From assembly GCA_031261325.1 (NCBI GenBank), contig JAISKH010000077.1, positions 1 through 64,000 of the forward strand: 64,000 nt of DNA, written 5' to 3'. This DNA comes from Oscillospiraceae bacterium. Its GTDB lineage: Bacteria > Bacillota > Clostridia > Oscillospirales > Oscillospiraceae. A program made the translations under genes and the position numbers. The notes beneath the pieces were generated by a model, which worked only from the letters and a program-made list of their open reading frames with translations, was not told the origin of the DNA and did no database searches. This document shows, in pieces, positions 53,354-62,372 of this stretch. Every line of letters starts with the position of its first letter. The stretch's first letter is position 1.

Positions 53354-54076
53354 CTATATGACCTTTAATGCCTGCAACTGCTCGCCGTTGTACTTCTCCA
53401 GCACGTTAAAGACGACGACCGTGAGAATGCCCTCCGCCACAGCGAGCGGCAGCTGCGTCAGCGCGAAAATCGACATGAACTTGCCGAGCGAGAACAGGAA
53501 GCTCTCCCCGGGGAACGCCGCGCTCAATTGAAACGATGTGGTGACATACGTCATCAGGTCGCCCAGAAACGCCGCGACGAACACGGAAACCGCCGCCGGA
53601 GCCTTTGCGCGCTTTAGCAGTCTGTAAGCGAAGTACGAGACGAACGGACCGACAATCGCCATCGAGAACACGTTTGCGCCCAGCGTCGTCAGCCCGCCGT
53701 GAGCCAAGAGCAACGCTTGGAACAGCAGGACAATCGTGCCGAGCACAGCCATAGGCGCGGCTCCGAACAGTATCGCGCCCAGCCCGACGCCGGTCGGGTG
53801 CGAGCACGAACCTGTCACCGACGGGATTTTCAGCGCGGACAGCACGAAAGCGAACGCGCCCGCCATTGCGAGCAGAACCTTGACTTTGGGGTCCAGCTCG
53901 ACCTTTTTGCGTATCGCGAGCAGTCCCGCCGCAATGAACGGCAGGGCGACCGCGCCCCACGCGACAGCCCATCTTCCGGGCAGGAAGCCCTCCGCAATAT
54001 GCATCGCGGACGCGGAAGAGGTTGCAAGCCACAGCGCGAGGGGGAGGAACGACAGGGTAATCAGGGTCTTTTTCAC
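53354..54076 (-). CDS. cbiM: Cobalt-binding ECF component CbiM
   Basis: A 240-residue substrate-binding membrane subunit. A cleavable-type N-terminus ends in SASA just before MHIAEGFLP; the new N-terminal Met-His binds cobalt in the family. [14 protein letters not shown] carries further conserved His/Cys. I chose GTG at 54076, since AAGGAG lies 8 nt upstream; the GTG at 54085 falls on top of that site and is unlikely. First gene of the 22-gene operon. Confidence 0.94.
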   Translation of the reverse strand: MKKTLITLSFLPLALWLATSSASAMHIAEGFLPGRWAVAWGAVALPFIAAGLLAIRKKVELDPKVKVLLAMAGAFAFVLSALKIPSVTGSCSHPTGVGLGAILFGAAPMAVLGTIVLLFQALLLAHGGLTTLGANVFSMAIVGPFVSYFAYRLLKRAKAPAAVSVFVAAFLGDLMTYVTTSFQLSAAFPGESFLFSLGKFMSIFALTQLPLAVAEGILTVVVFNVLEKYNGEQLQALKVI

Positions 54077-54140
54077 AGCGCACACTCCTTAAAAATAATT
54101 CGGAAAATTGTGTTTCATTGCACGCTAAAGACCCGACGAA

Positions 54141-54158
54141 TTTGCATAAATATGCAAA
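54141..54158. repeat. Perfect dyad in cbiM leader
   Basis: TTTGCATA-AA-TATGCAAA, an 8-bp perfect inverted repeat with 2-nt spacer, lies between the terminator and cbiM. It could be an operator or a short hairpin. I do not recognise a regulator for it. Confidence 0.4.
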
Positions 54159-54173
54159 CAGGTATGCTCACAG

Positions 54174-54208
54174 CACAAAAAATACGACTGCGGCACAAAA
54201 TGCCGCAG
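54174..54208 (-). terminator. Riboswitch-linked intrinsic terminator
   Basis: On the minus strand CTGCGGCA-TTTTG-TGCCGCAG is followed by TCGTATTTTTTG. It stands between the cobalamin riboswitch and cbiM, where termination upon B12 binding would shut the operon. I could not define the alternative antiterminator. Confidence 0.75.
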
Positions 54209-54295
54209 CCGATTTCCTGCGCAGTAACACACTCCCGCATACAGCGAGAGCGCAAGAACCCCATATCGTCAAAATCCGTGGCGTGAGGTCAATGT

Positions 54296-54490
54296 CTAAA
54301 GCAGGTATTCCGGCTTGCGTGACCGAAGATAATCCCGGGTATTATCTCCTTGCGCGCTGTTCACCTTCCCAATAATAATCAGTGGCGTAACGAACAGCGC
54401 CTCGCGCTTACGGCGGCGGGACCGCGCGGGCATTTCACCCGCTTCCCTCTTAGCCGCCGCATATATACGCAACCGTACACACGCGGCGGA
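54296..54490 (-). promoter_or_regulatory. Cobalamin riboswitch
   Basis: Read on the minus strand, the leader contains the conserved B12-element blocks in order: GGTT near the 5' side, GGGAAGCGGGTGAAA, then CCCGCCGCCGTAAG, the B12-box GCCACTG, TTGGGAAGGTG, and the closing GCCGGAATACCTGC. The layout fits an adenosylcobalamin-type aptamer. It lies between a sigma-A promoter and a terminator that precedes cbiM, so corrinoid should repress the whole operon by attenuation. Confidence 0.95.
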
Positions 54491-54532
54491 ACTCCGACAT
54501 TTATTCAATTATTTGCAATTTTCTCGAGGGTT

Positions 54533-54561
54533 ATTGTATATGCTTCGACAGGGTTTGTCAA
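54533..54561 (-). promoter_or_regulatory. Sigma-A promoter of the cobalamin operon
   Basis: On the minus strand TTGACA (54561-54556), 17-nt spacer, TACAAT (54538-54533), directly upstream of the riboswitch. It is the only strong promoter seen for the 22 downstream genes. Confidence 0.8.
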
Positions 54562-54629
54562 CAGGAAATTATTCCCCGATACGCGCTTTCGCGCGCCGCC
54601 TATCGCGCGCCGCAGGTAAACGCGAACGC

Positions 54630-54664
54630 AAAAAAACGCCGCCCTGCCGAAAGGCAAGGCGGCG
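54630..54664 (-). terminator. Intrinsic terminator after glycoside hydrolase
   Basis: A 12-bp stem (54637-54648 with 54653-54664, one mismatch, GAAA-type loop) followed on the minus strand by six T. It ends the minus-strand hydrolase transcript before the cobalamin promoter. Confidence 0.85.
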
Positions 54665-54677
54665 TTTAAGGCGGCGT

Positions 54678-56441
54678 TTATTCGCCGTAACGATTCGCGA
54701 GGTAGATGTACGCGCCGCTCGACCACGCGGACCAGAATAGTCCCTTTTCGCCGAACGCGGTGAGACTGCGGTCCTCCTTACCCGTAAGCGCGTTGTGAAT
54801 GTGGAAGAAGCCCGTGTCGCGCTGCATCGCGCAGTACGCGCGGGAGACTTTTTTCGCGAGGTCGGCGCGCCCGCTCGCCTCAAGCGCGAGAGCCATCCAG
54901 AAGCTCGACGGCGTGATAACGCTGCCCTGCGTGAACCCGTGGAAAAAGTAATCGCTGTCAAGCGTCTCCGTCGCGAGTCCGTAAGGCGTGTCAAAGTGAT
55001 TCGGCGCGAAGATGTACTCAATCGACTTATCAACGACCTCTTTCGGCAAACGGTCGCCGAGGAGGAGCGGGAAATACAGAGAAATGGTGTGCGAATCGGA
55101 CTTCTGCCCCGTTTTCGCGTTGAACGAGAACCACTCCGTGCCGTTCCAGAACTTCTCGACGATTTTCTTCGTCAGCTCTTTCGCGTCCGCTTCCCACTTG
55201 GCGCAGACCGCTTCGTCCTTGCCGATGTCGCGTCCGAGCCGCGCGAGAGCCTCCATTTGCAGGGCGACGAGCGCGTTAAGGTCGGGGCTTGCGCACGGGA
55301 ACCCGACGTTGAAGTACGGCGCGTCCTCCCACCCTGTTTCGAGCAGACCCGCGAACTCAACAACTCCGTCGCCGTCCACGTCGTGCGTGTTCGTCCAGAA
55401 TTCCGTCCACTTCTTCAGACCTTCCCACACCCACGCTTTTTCGTCGGCGGGTATTTTCGAGAAGTCGATATTGTCCATCAGCCACAGCAGCGCGGTGCCG
55501 TGCACGGGCGGCTTCAAGCCGAAGCTCGGCACGTCCTCATACGTAAGGCTGTCCGTCATTTTGCCGTCCGCTCCCATATGCTCAAAGCCGGAGCAGAATA
55601 TGTCCCACGCAATCGCGGGGTTGCGCGCGTGGACAATCGCCTGAAGCGGTTGCTGCCACACAAACGCGCCCTCAAATATGCTGTGAATCATCTTGACCAT
55701 GCGGCGTTTATACGCGCTCTCACCGTCAGGCTCAACGGTCATCGACCAGTTCTGCCACAACGCCTGCAACCGTCCCGACTCAAACTCCGCCGGCAAAACG
55801 GGGCAAATCTGCTCGCAGTACTCGTCGAAGTCGGCTTTAACGTTCGCCAAGCCCTCTTCGTAGCTCGGGTAAGCGTCGCGGACTTTCGGCTCCTGCTTGA
55901 AAAAGTCCTCAAACGCGACGAAAACCTTGCCGTCGGGACCGTCGGGACGCGCTTCAATGTAGTCGCTGTTCTGCCACAGACTGTCGGAATAAACCTGCAG
56001 CTTTGACGCGCGGAAGTCAAGCACCGCGCCGTCAACCTTTACGAGCGGCGTCGCGGGTTCGGGGTCAACGAACCACGAAACCGTTTTTTGCAGCGTCAGG
56101 CGGAGCGAAACGTCCGGGCTGTCCGCGCGCGCGAGAACGAGCTTGCGCTCCGCAAACGTGAAGTGGATACTACCATAGCGCGATTCGAGAATGACCTCAT
56201 ACGGCGTGGTGGAAATGACCGACGGCACGGGGTTGCCGTCCTTGACAATCTGCAATTTCAGGATACGGAAGCCGTTGTTAACGTTGAAATCCGTGATGCC
56301 GGTGATGCGGCTGCTGCACAGCCAGAGGTTGCATTTGCCGTACAAATCCTCCCCGTAATTGTCGTTGGCAAAAGCGAGGAAGGAGCCGCGGCGGGAAAAC
56401 GGCGCGTCGAGCAAATTGACAAACAGCTTGCTTTTTAACAT
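54678..56441 (-). CDS. MGH1/GH63-like glycoside hydrolase
   Basis: A 587-residue (alpha/alpha)6-barrel hydrolase related to mannosylglycerate hydrolase MGH1 and GH63 enzymes. The N-terminal beta domain (about 1-200) precedes the barrel (about 210-587) with FEGAFVWQQPLQA, ETGWEDAPYF (probable general acid region) and the C-terminal GFTQGSVITPSSFWMALALE. No signal peptide, so cytoplasmic. The substrate could be glucosyl- or mannosylglycerate or a short alpha-glycoside. ATG at 56441 follows AGGGTGG. It is divergent from a GH2 gene. Confidence 0.78.
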   Translation of the reverse strand: MLKSKLFVNLLDAPFSRRGSFLAFANDNYGEDLYGKCNLWLCSSRITGITDFNVNNGFRILKLQIVKDGNPVPSVISTTPYEVILESRYGSIHFTFAERKLVLARADSPDVSLRLTLQKTVSWFVDPEPATPLVKVDGAVLDFRASKLQVYSDSLWQNSDYIEARPDGPDGKVFVAFEDFFKQEPKVRDAYPSYEEGLANVKADFDEYCEQICPVLPAEFESGRLQALWQNWSMTVEPDGESAYKRRMVKMIHSIFEGAFVWQQPLQAIVHARNPAIAWDIFCSGFEHMGADGKMTDSLTYEDVPSFGLKPPVHGTALLWLMDNIDFSKIPADEKAWVWEGLKKWTEFWTNTHDVDGDGVVEFAGLLETGWEDAPYFNVGFPCASPDLNALVALQMEALARLGRDIGKDEAVCAKWEADAKELTKKIVEKFWNGTEWFSFNAKTGQKSDSHTISLYFPLLLGDRLPKEVVDKSIEYIFAPNHFDTPYGLATETLDSDYFFHGFTQGSVITPSSFWMALALEASGRADLAKKVSRAYCAMQRDTGFFHIHNALTGKEDRSLTAFGEKGLFWSAWSSGAYIYLANRYGE

Positions 56442-56485
56442 GGAACCACCCTTTCTCGCGGCGTTGCCGCGAATATAATGTTGGT

Positions 56486-56514
56486 AGTATATCACATAAA
56501 TTCGCTTGTGAAAA
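56486..56514 (-). promoter_or_regulatory. Promoter of MGH1/GH63-like gene
   Basis: On the minus strand TTTTCA (56514-56509), 17-nt spacer, TATACT (56491-56486), 45 nt before the ATG. The -35 is weak, so an activator might be needed. Confidence 0.4.
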
Positions 56515-56570
56515 GAGTGGAATTAAAGAGAATTTGCGGAAAGATTTTTAGGGAATATAGCTAACCGCGC

Positions 56571-56598
56571 TTGCGTTTTCGCGTGCGGGTGGTACAAT
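56571..56598 (+). promoter_or_regulatory. Promoter of GH2 gene
   Basis: TTGCGT (56571-56576), 16-nt spacer, TACAAT (56593-56598), 30 nt before the TTG start. The divergent promoters lie about 57 nt apart between their -35 boxes. Confidence 0.55.
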
Positions 56599-56628
56599 AG
56601 TGGAAATGACAGAATCGGAGGGGATATT

Positions 56629-59600
56629 TTGGAGCGTAACTTGGCTTTTCGCCGCGCGGCATGGCACTCAAGCGCGGCAAATTATGACAATACGGCGCAT
56701 CTTGTAACGAGCGGCGTAACGGGTGAGCTTGCGGCGGGGCTTGCGAGCGAGTGGGTAAGCGCGGGCGGCGGTACCGAATGGGTCGTTATCGACCTCGGCG
56801 CGGCGAGCACAATCAGCCGCGTTGCCGTGACTTGGGGCGAAGAGCGCGCAAGCGAGTACTCGGTGCAAATATCGGGCGACGCAAAGGCGTGGACGGACGC
56901 GGACGAGAACGCGGTCAACGCAACGGCGCGATATGTGCGCGTGCTGTGCCTGAAGCCCGCGCGTGACCGCTACAGCATACAAGCGATTGAGGTTTTCGGC
57001 GAGAACGACTTGCAACCCGCGCGAACCAATTGGCGCGTTGCACGCGTGAGTGAAGTCGCCGAGAGCGGAGCCGCGCTGTCGCAGGTCGGGTATGACGACG
57101 CGAGCTGGCTGGGCGCGACGGTGCCGGGCACGGTGCTGTCGTCGTACTTGGACGCGGGAGCCGTGCCGAACCCGAACTATGACGATTGGCAGTTCCAAAT
57201 ATCGGAGGCGTTCTTCACCGCCGATTTTTGGTATCGCGGAAAGCTCGACATTAAAACCAAGTACGCGGAGCGCGTTTTCCTGAATTTCGACGCAATCAAC
57301 TGGAAAGCGGACGTGTGGTTCAACGGGCATTTGCTGAAAAACGCGCTGCCGCACCGCGAGCACTCGATTGAGGGCGCGTTTACCCGCGCGAAATTCGACG
57401 TGACGGATTACACGGGCGACGAGAACGTAGTCGCGGTGTACATCTATAAGAACGACACGCCGGGAGAGGTTACGACGCAGGGACTTGCCGAGGGACCGGG
57501 ACCGAACGGCGGCTTACTCGGCGCGGACAACCCGACGATGCACGCCGCCGTCGGTTGGGACTGGTTGCCGACGATTCGCGGGCGCGACATCGGCATTTAC
57601 GGCGACGTGCGCGTTACCTACGGCGGCGACGTTGAACTGCTGAACCCGTGGGTTGAGACGAAGCTGAACCTAACGGAAACGGGCGTGACGCTCGCGGCGG
57701 AGAATTTGGTGCGCGACTTCTCGCCGTGGCGCGGCGCGGATGCGGACGGCGAAGGGTTTACGGTTGACTTCGGCGAGCCGAAAACGGTCGGCTCCGTGTC
57801 AATCATCTGGGGCACGGAAGCGGGCGGCGCGGCGGCTGAATTTGAGTCGCGCCACGCGGCGAAGTTCCGCCTTGAAACCTCGCTCGACGGTGAGACTTGG
57901 ACGAATTTCGACGCGTACCCCGGCGGCGAGGTCAGCACGGGCTGGTTCGGTGTGCGCGCGGCGGAAGCACATGGCGGAACCGACGCGCTCGAGGGGCACT
58001 CAATTTCCGACACAATTCAGGGCGCGACGGCGCGACCCGTAATCGATATGGGCAGTTGGGGACCGGGCGAGCCCGTGCCGTTCCCCGTGTTCGCCCCGCA
58101 AAAGGCGCGGTTCGTGCGCTTCACAAGTCTGGAGCGGCGCGAGCTTAACGGCAAACGCTACGCGACGCGCGTCAGCGAGCTGCGCGCCTACGCCGAGTCG
58201 CCGCAACAGGTGGAGCAAAGTCTCAAGCGCAACTACACGCTGGACGATTCAAAAGCTGAAATTATCTTCCGCGCGGAGGTTCGCAATCGCTCGGACGAGC
58301 CTGTTATGGCGGAGGTGTCCGCGAACGTGAGCGGAGAGGGTCCAACATGCGGCTTTCAACTGCCCGTTACGCTCGCGCCGGGTGAGACGCGCTCAATTGC
58401 GGTGCCGAGCAGTATGATAAATCCGCGCTTGTGGTGGCCGAACACCTACGGCGAGCAGTACCTGTACACGGCGAAGTTCGCGGTCAGAATCTTCGGCGAG
58501 GAGAGCGACAGCAAAGCCGTAAAGTTCGGCGTGCGCGAGTTCGCGTACCCGATAGACGGCGGACTGCTGACGCTGTACTGCAACGGCGTGCGCATAGTGT
58601 GCAAGGGCGGCAACTGGGGCATGGACGACGGACTGAAGCGCGACACGCCGATTGTGTACGACCACAAGGTGCGCCTGCACGCGGAAGCGAATATGACGAT
58701 GATTCGCAACTGGATTGGCATGACGAACCACGACGCGTTTTACGAGGCGTGCGACAAGTACGGCGTGCTCGTGTGGGACGACTTCTGGCTTGCGAACCCC
58801 GTTGACGGACCGCACCCGAACGACGTACCGCTGTTCCTTGAAAACGCGGAGGACAAGATTTTGCGTTATCGAAGTCACGCCGCCCTCGCGCTCTATTGCG
58901 GGCGCAACGAGGGCGACCCGCCGCCGGAGATTAACGAGCCGCTGCGTGAGCTGTGCGAGCGGCTTGACGGCTCGCGCACGTACTTCCCGTGCTCGGCAAT
59001 GCCGCCCGTGGGCAGCGGCGGCGGTTACTCGCTCGCGACGCCGGGCGGTTCACGCGGCGTGAAGCAGTACTTTGACGACGTGTCGTCGCCAGTATTGCGC
59101 AGCGAGCGTGGTATTCCGAACGTGCCGGAGCTGCAATCTCTGCGCAAATTCGTCGCGCCCGAAAACCTTTGGCCTATCAGCGAGGTTTGGGCGCTGCACG
59201 ACTGGACATACCACATGAACGGTCCCGCGAACAGTTACATGTACGCCGTGCAGTCGTATCTCGGCGGCGACTTTGAGATACCCGCCGACAACGTTCAGGG
59301 GCAGAAGCCCGACGTTAGCGACCCCGTGTTCGCGGCATACAAATCGGCGGTTTACAAGATGAACGCCGACGCTGCCGCCGCGTGGACGGTTGTGGACTTT
59401 TCGCGCGCGGCGCAGCTCATCAACTTCGAGAATCACCGCGGGCTTTACGACGCGCTCGCCGTGCGGCGCAGCAACGGGCTGCTGATGTGGATGTCGCAGT
59501 CGTCTTGGCCGAGCTTCATGTGGCAGACGTATGACTATTACCTCGACGTTAACGGCGGGTACTTCGGCGTTAAGTCGGGCAACCAACCGACGCGCGCCGT

Positions 59601-60117
59601 GTGGGACCCGCGCGACGACGGCATCTCGCTCGCGAACGCGACGCCGCGCCGCTATGAGCGCGTCACGACGACGATTGAGGTGTTCGACCTGACGGGCGCG
59701 CTCGCGTCCCGCGTTGAGGTCGCGACGGAGACGCTTGAACCCGACGCGTATGGCGTAACCATCGGCAAAGCCGACTTTGCGGCGGCGGCGACGGACACGG
59801 TGTTCCTGCGGCTGACGCTTCGCGACGCGAACGGCGCGGTGTTGGGCGAGAACACATACTGGCACAATCGGCGCGAGTATCAGGACTACCGCGCGCTCGG
59901 CGCGTTGCCCGCGCCGATGCTCGATGTGACAGTCGTCGCGGAGGAGCGCGCGGACGGCGAGACGAGAAAGACTGTGCGCGTGGCGAACGTCGGGCAGACG
60001 GTTGCCGTCGGCGCGCGCGTGCGAGTGGGGGAAACGCTGCCCGTGTTCTACAGCGACAATTATTTGACGCTTATGCCGGGCGAGACGCGGACGATTACCG
60101 CCGCGATACCCGACTGA
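56629..60117 (+). CDS. GH2 family glycoside hydrolase with two discoidin-like modules
   Basis: A 1162-residue enzyme. Order: N-terminal F5/8-type C (discoidin) module (about 1-125), GH2 sugar-binding domain (about 130-330), a second discoidin-like module inserted in the next beta domain (about 350-525), GH2 immunoglobulin-like domain, then the TIM barrel (about 630-950) with MIRNWIGM, VWDDFWLANP, the acid/base Asn-Glu in YCGRNEGDPP and a candidate nucleophile in PISEVWALHDW; Ig-like domains follow. These motifs resemble beta-mannosidase or exo-beta-glucosaminidase members. No signal peptide is seen. TTG at 56629 is the start with GGAGGGG 5 nt upstream. Substrate unknown. Confidence 0.85.
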   Translation: MERNLAFRRAAWHSSAANYDNTAHLVTSGVTGELAAGLASEWVSAGGGTEWVVIDLGAASTISRVAVTWGEERASEYSVQISGDAKAWTDADENAVNATARYVRVLCLKPARDRYSIQAIEVFGENDLQPARTNWRVARVSEVAESGAALSQVGYDDASWLGATVPGTVLSSYLDAGAVPNPNYDDWQFQISEAFFTADFWYRGKLDIKTKYAERVFLNFDAINWKADVWFNGHLLKNALPHREHSIEGAFTRAKFDVTDYTGDENVVAVYIYKNDTPGEVTTQGLAEGPGPNGGLLGADNPTMHAAVGWDWLPTIRGRDIGIYGDVRVTYGGDVELLNPWVETKLNLTETGVTLAAENLVRDFSPWRGADADGEGFTVDFGEPKTVGSVSIIWGTEAGGAAAEFESRHAAKFRLETSLDGETWTNFDAYPGGEVSTGWFGVRAAEAHGGTDALEGHSISDTIQGATARPVIDMGSWGPGEPVPFPVFAPQKARFVRFTSLERRELNGKRYATRVSELRAYAESPQQVEQSLKRNYTLDDSKAEIIFRAEVRNRSDEPVMAEVSANVSGEGPTCGFQLPVTLAPGETRSIAVPSSMINPRLWWPNTYGEQYLYTAKFAVRIFGEESDSKAVKFGVREFAYPIDGGLLTLYCNGVRIVCKGGNWGMDDGLKRDTPIVYDHKVRLHAEANMTMIRNWIGMTNHDAFYEACDKYGVLVWDDFWLANPVDGPHPNDVPLFLENAEDKILRYRSHAALALYCGRNEGDPPPEINEPLRELCERLDGSRTYFPCSAMPPVGSGGGYSLATPGGSRGVKQYFDDVSSPVLRSERGIPNVPELQSLRKFVAPENLWPISEVWALHDWTYHMNGPANSYMYAVQSYLGGDFEIPADNVQGQKPDVSDPVFAAYKSAVYKMNADAAAAWTVVDFSRAAQLINFENHRGLYDALAVRRSNGLLMWMSQSSWPSFMWQTYDYYLDVNGGYFGVKSGNQPTRAVWDPRDDGISLANATPRRYERVTTTIEVFDLTGALASRVEVATETLEPDAYGVTIGKADFAAAATDTVFLRLTLRDANGAVLGENTYWHNRREYQDYRALGALPAPMLDVTVVAEERADGETRKTVRVANVGQTVAVGARVRVGETLPVFYSDNYLTLMPGETRTITAAIPD

Positions 60118-60126
60118 CGAAGTATT

Positions 60127-60167
60127 CGCACGGCAAAACGGGTGATGTCAACCCGTTTTGCCGTGCG
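60127..60167 (+). terminator. Perfect 17-bp hairpin after GH2 gene
   Basis: 60127-60143 pairs exactly with 60151-60167 around a 7-nt loop. The plus-strand side continues GAAAAATTTTGCG, so the T run is delayed; likely a factor-independent terminator for GH2. Confidence 0.7.
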
Positions 60168-60189
60168 GAAAAATTTTGCGATTTTGCTA

Positions 60190-60218
60190 TTGCAATTTTA
60201 GCGGGCTTGTGCTATTAT
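60190..60218 (+). promoter_or_regulatory. Promoter of tRNA-Arg
   Basis: TTGCAA (60190-60195), 17-nt spacer, TATTAT (60213-60218), 35 nt upstream of the tRNA. Confidence 0.65.
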
Positions 60219-60253
60219 ACTTTAGCGTCACGCGATAAGCGTTGCGCGGATAC

Positions 60254-60330
60254 GCGCCCGTAGCTCAGCTGGATAGAGTACTTGGCTACGAACCAAGGGG
60301 TCGGGGGTTCAAATCCCTCCGGGCGTACCA
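60254..60330 (+). tRNA. tRNA-Arg (anticodon ACG)
   Basis: A 77-nt cloverleaf with encoded CCA. The acceptor GCGCCCG pairs with CGGGCGT (one G-U), the D-arm GCTC pairs with GAGT, and the anticodon stem CTTGG/CCAAG encloses loop CTACGAA with ACG at 34-36. The T-arm GGGGG-TTCAAAT-CCCTC closes it. ACG would be edited to ICG to read CGN codons, which suit this GC-rich genome. Confidence 0.96.
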
Positions 60331-60343
60331 CAGCCGAAAAGCG

Positions 60344-60377
60344 ACAGCTCACCATTAGGTGGGCTGTTTCTTTTTAT
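60344..60377 (+). terminator. Terminator of tRNA-Arg
   Basis: ACAGCTCACC-ATTA-GGTGGGCTGT (one T-G wobble) followed by TTCTTTTTATT, 14 nt after the tRNA. Confidence 0.85.
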
Positions 60378-60512
60378 TCGCAAGTAATGCCGCAATAAAC
60401 CACCGCGCATTGCGAGAACTCGCCGTTCGGCACAACTTTCGCTCACGCGGCATATAATGCAGTATCCGAAGGGGCGGGGAAGTCCTTGTCCCACAATTAT
60501 TGGAGGGGTACT

Positions 60513-62372
60513 ATGTGCGGAATCGCGGGGCAAATCGGGCGGAACGAGGAAATAGTTACGGGCATGATGCCGGTCTACGAGAAGATGCAGAACGCGCTCA
60601 GGCGGCGCGGACCCGACCAACGAGGCATTACGATTGAGGGCGGCGCGGCGCTGATACACACGCGGCTTGCGGTTATAGACATCGAAAACGGCTTGCAGCC
60701 CATGGAAATTCGCCGCGGCGAGGACAGGTATATCCTCACATACAACGGCGAGCTTTATAACACCGACGAGCTTCGCGGCGAGCTTCGCGCGCTCGGGCAC
60801 GAATTTAAGACGCGCTCCGACACGGAGGTGCTTGGGCGAGCATACGCCGAGTGGGGCGCGGCGTGCGTGCCGAAATTCAACGGGATATTCGCGTTCGCGG
60901 TATGGGACACGGCGCGGCGGCACCTGTTTCTCGCGCGGGACAGAATCGGCGTAAAGCCGCTGTTTTACGCGCTGAGGAGCAAAGCCGATTCAGGCGATAC
61001 GCTCATTTTCGCGTCGGAGCTGAAGGCTCTGCTGTGTCACCCGGAGGTGAAGCCGGAGATTGACCGCGGCGGCATAGCGGAGCTGCTGTTTATCGGACCC
61101 GGGCGCACGCCGGGTTGCGGCGTTTTCAAGGGCGTTGAAGAGCTTGAGCCTGCGCATTGCGCGCTGTTCACGCCGAGAAATGACGGGCGTTCAAGCTTCC
61201 GCAAGTGGGCTTACTGGTCGCTGACTGACAGAGACAACAATGACACCTTTGAGCAGGCGGCGGAAAAGACGCGCTTCCTTGTAACGGACGCGATTGAGCG
61301 GCAGCTCGTCAGCGACGTGCCGATTTGCACATTTCTGTCGGGCGGACTGGATTCAAGCATCATCTCGTCCGTCGCGGACAGGTACCTGACGGCAAAGGGC
61401 GAGCGATTGCAGACGTTTACGGTCAGCTATCGCGACAACGACAAGCACTTTCGCGCGGGCAAGTTCCAGCCGAACAGCGACGACGAGTTTGTCCACTACA
61501 TGAACGAGCACCTGAATGCCGAGCATCACCGCGTGACGCTCGACACCGAGGAGCTTGCGGACGCGCTGTACGAAGCGGTGCTAGCGCGCGACCTGCCGGG
61601 CATGGCGGACGTTGATTCGTCGCTCCTGCTGTTCTGCCGCGAGATTAAAAAGCACGCGACTGTCGCGCTTTCGGGTGAGTGCGCCGACGAGATTTTCGGC
61701 GGATACCCGTGGTATCGCGACCCCGAGGTGCGCGCGCGGGAGGGCTTCCCGTGGGCGCAATCGACGCGCTGGCGCAAGACATTTCTGCGCGACGAATACG
61801 AAATCGACGCCGAGGAATACATAGCTTCGCGTTACCGCGCAACGGTTGAAGCGTCGCACGTGCTTCCCGACGCGGACGCGGAGAACCGCCGCACGCGCGA
61901 AATGGTGAACCTGAATTTCAAGTGGTTTATGCAAACGCTGTTGGACCGCAAGGACCGCATGAGCATGTACTCGGGGCTTGAGGTTCGCGTCCCGTTCTGC
62001 GACTGGCGCATTGCGGAGTACCTGTACACCGTGCCGTGGGCGTTCAAGGACCGCAACAACACGGAAAAGGGATTGCTCCGCGCGGCAATGGGCGACTTTT
62101 TGCCAGAACCCGTGCGCAACCGCAAGAAAAGCCCTTACCCGAAAACGCACAATCCCGCGTACTTGAACGAGGTTACAAAGCGGCTGAACGCGGCATTGGA
62201 CGACGACTCGCCGCTCCTGCAAATCGTGAAGCGCGAGGCGCTTGACACGCTGCTGTCGCGCACCGACAATACGCCGTGGTACGGGCAGCTCATGACCGCG
62301 CCGCAAACCGTTGCGTACTTCCTGCAAACGGACTATTGGCTGCGCGAATACAACGTCAGCGTGGTGCTGTAA
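60513..62372 (+). CDS. asnB: Asparagine synthase (glutamine-hydrolysing)
   Basis: A 619-residue AsnB-type enzyme that amidates aspartate with ATP and glutamine. The N-terminal class II glutaminase requires Cys2, supplied by ATG-TGC at 60513; RLAVIDIENGLQP and YNGELYN are glutaminase motifs. The synthetase half has the ATP loop SGGLDSS near residue 280 and SGECADEIFGGYPWY. I reject the upstream start because it would bury Cys2. TGGAGGGG is 4 nt before the ATG. Monocistronic. Confidence 0.95.
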   Translation: MCGIAGQIGRNEEIVTGMMPVYEKMQNALRRRGPDQRGITIEGGAALIHTRLAVIDIENGLQPMEIRRGEDRYILTYNGELYNTDELRGELRALGHEFKTRSDTEVLGRAYAEWGAACVPKFNGIFAFAVWDTARRHLFLARDRIGVKPLFYALRSKADSGDTLIFASELKALLCHPEVKPEIDRGGIAELLFIGPGRTPGCGVFKGVEELEPAHCALFTPRNDGRSSFRKWAYWSLTDRDNNDTFEQAAEKTRFLVTDAIERQLVSDVPICTFLSGGLDSSIISSVADRYLTAKGERLQTFTVSYRDNDKHFRAGKFQPNSDDEFVHYMNEHLNAEHHRVTLDTEELADALYEAVLARDLPGMADVDSSLLLFCREIKKHATVALSGECADEIFGGYPWYRDPEVRAREGFPWAQSTRWRKTFLRDEYEIDAEEYIASRYRATVEASHVLPDADAENRRTREMVNLNFKWFMQTLLDRKDRMSMYSGLEVRVPFCDWRIAEYLYTVPWAFKDRNNTEKGLLRAAMGDFLPEPVRNRKKSPYPKTHNPAYLNEVTKRLNAALDDDSPLLQIVKREALDTLLSRTDNTPWYGQLMTAPQTVAYFLQTDYWLREYNVSVVL

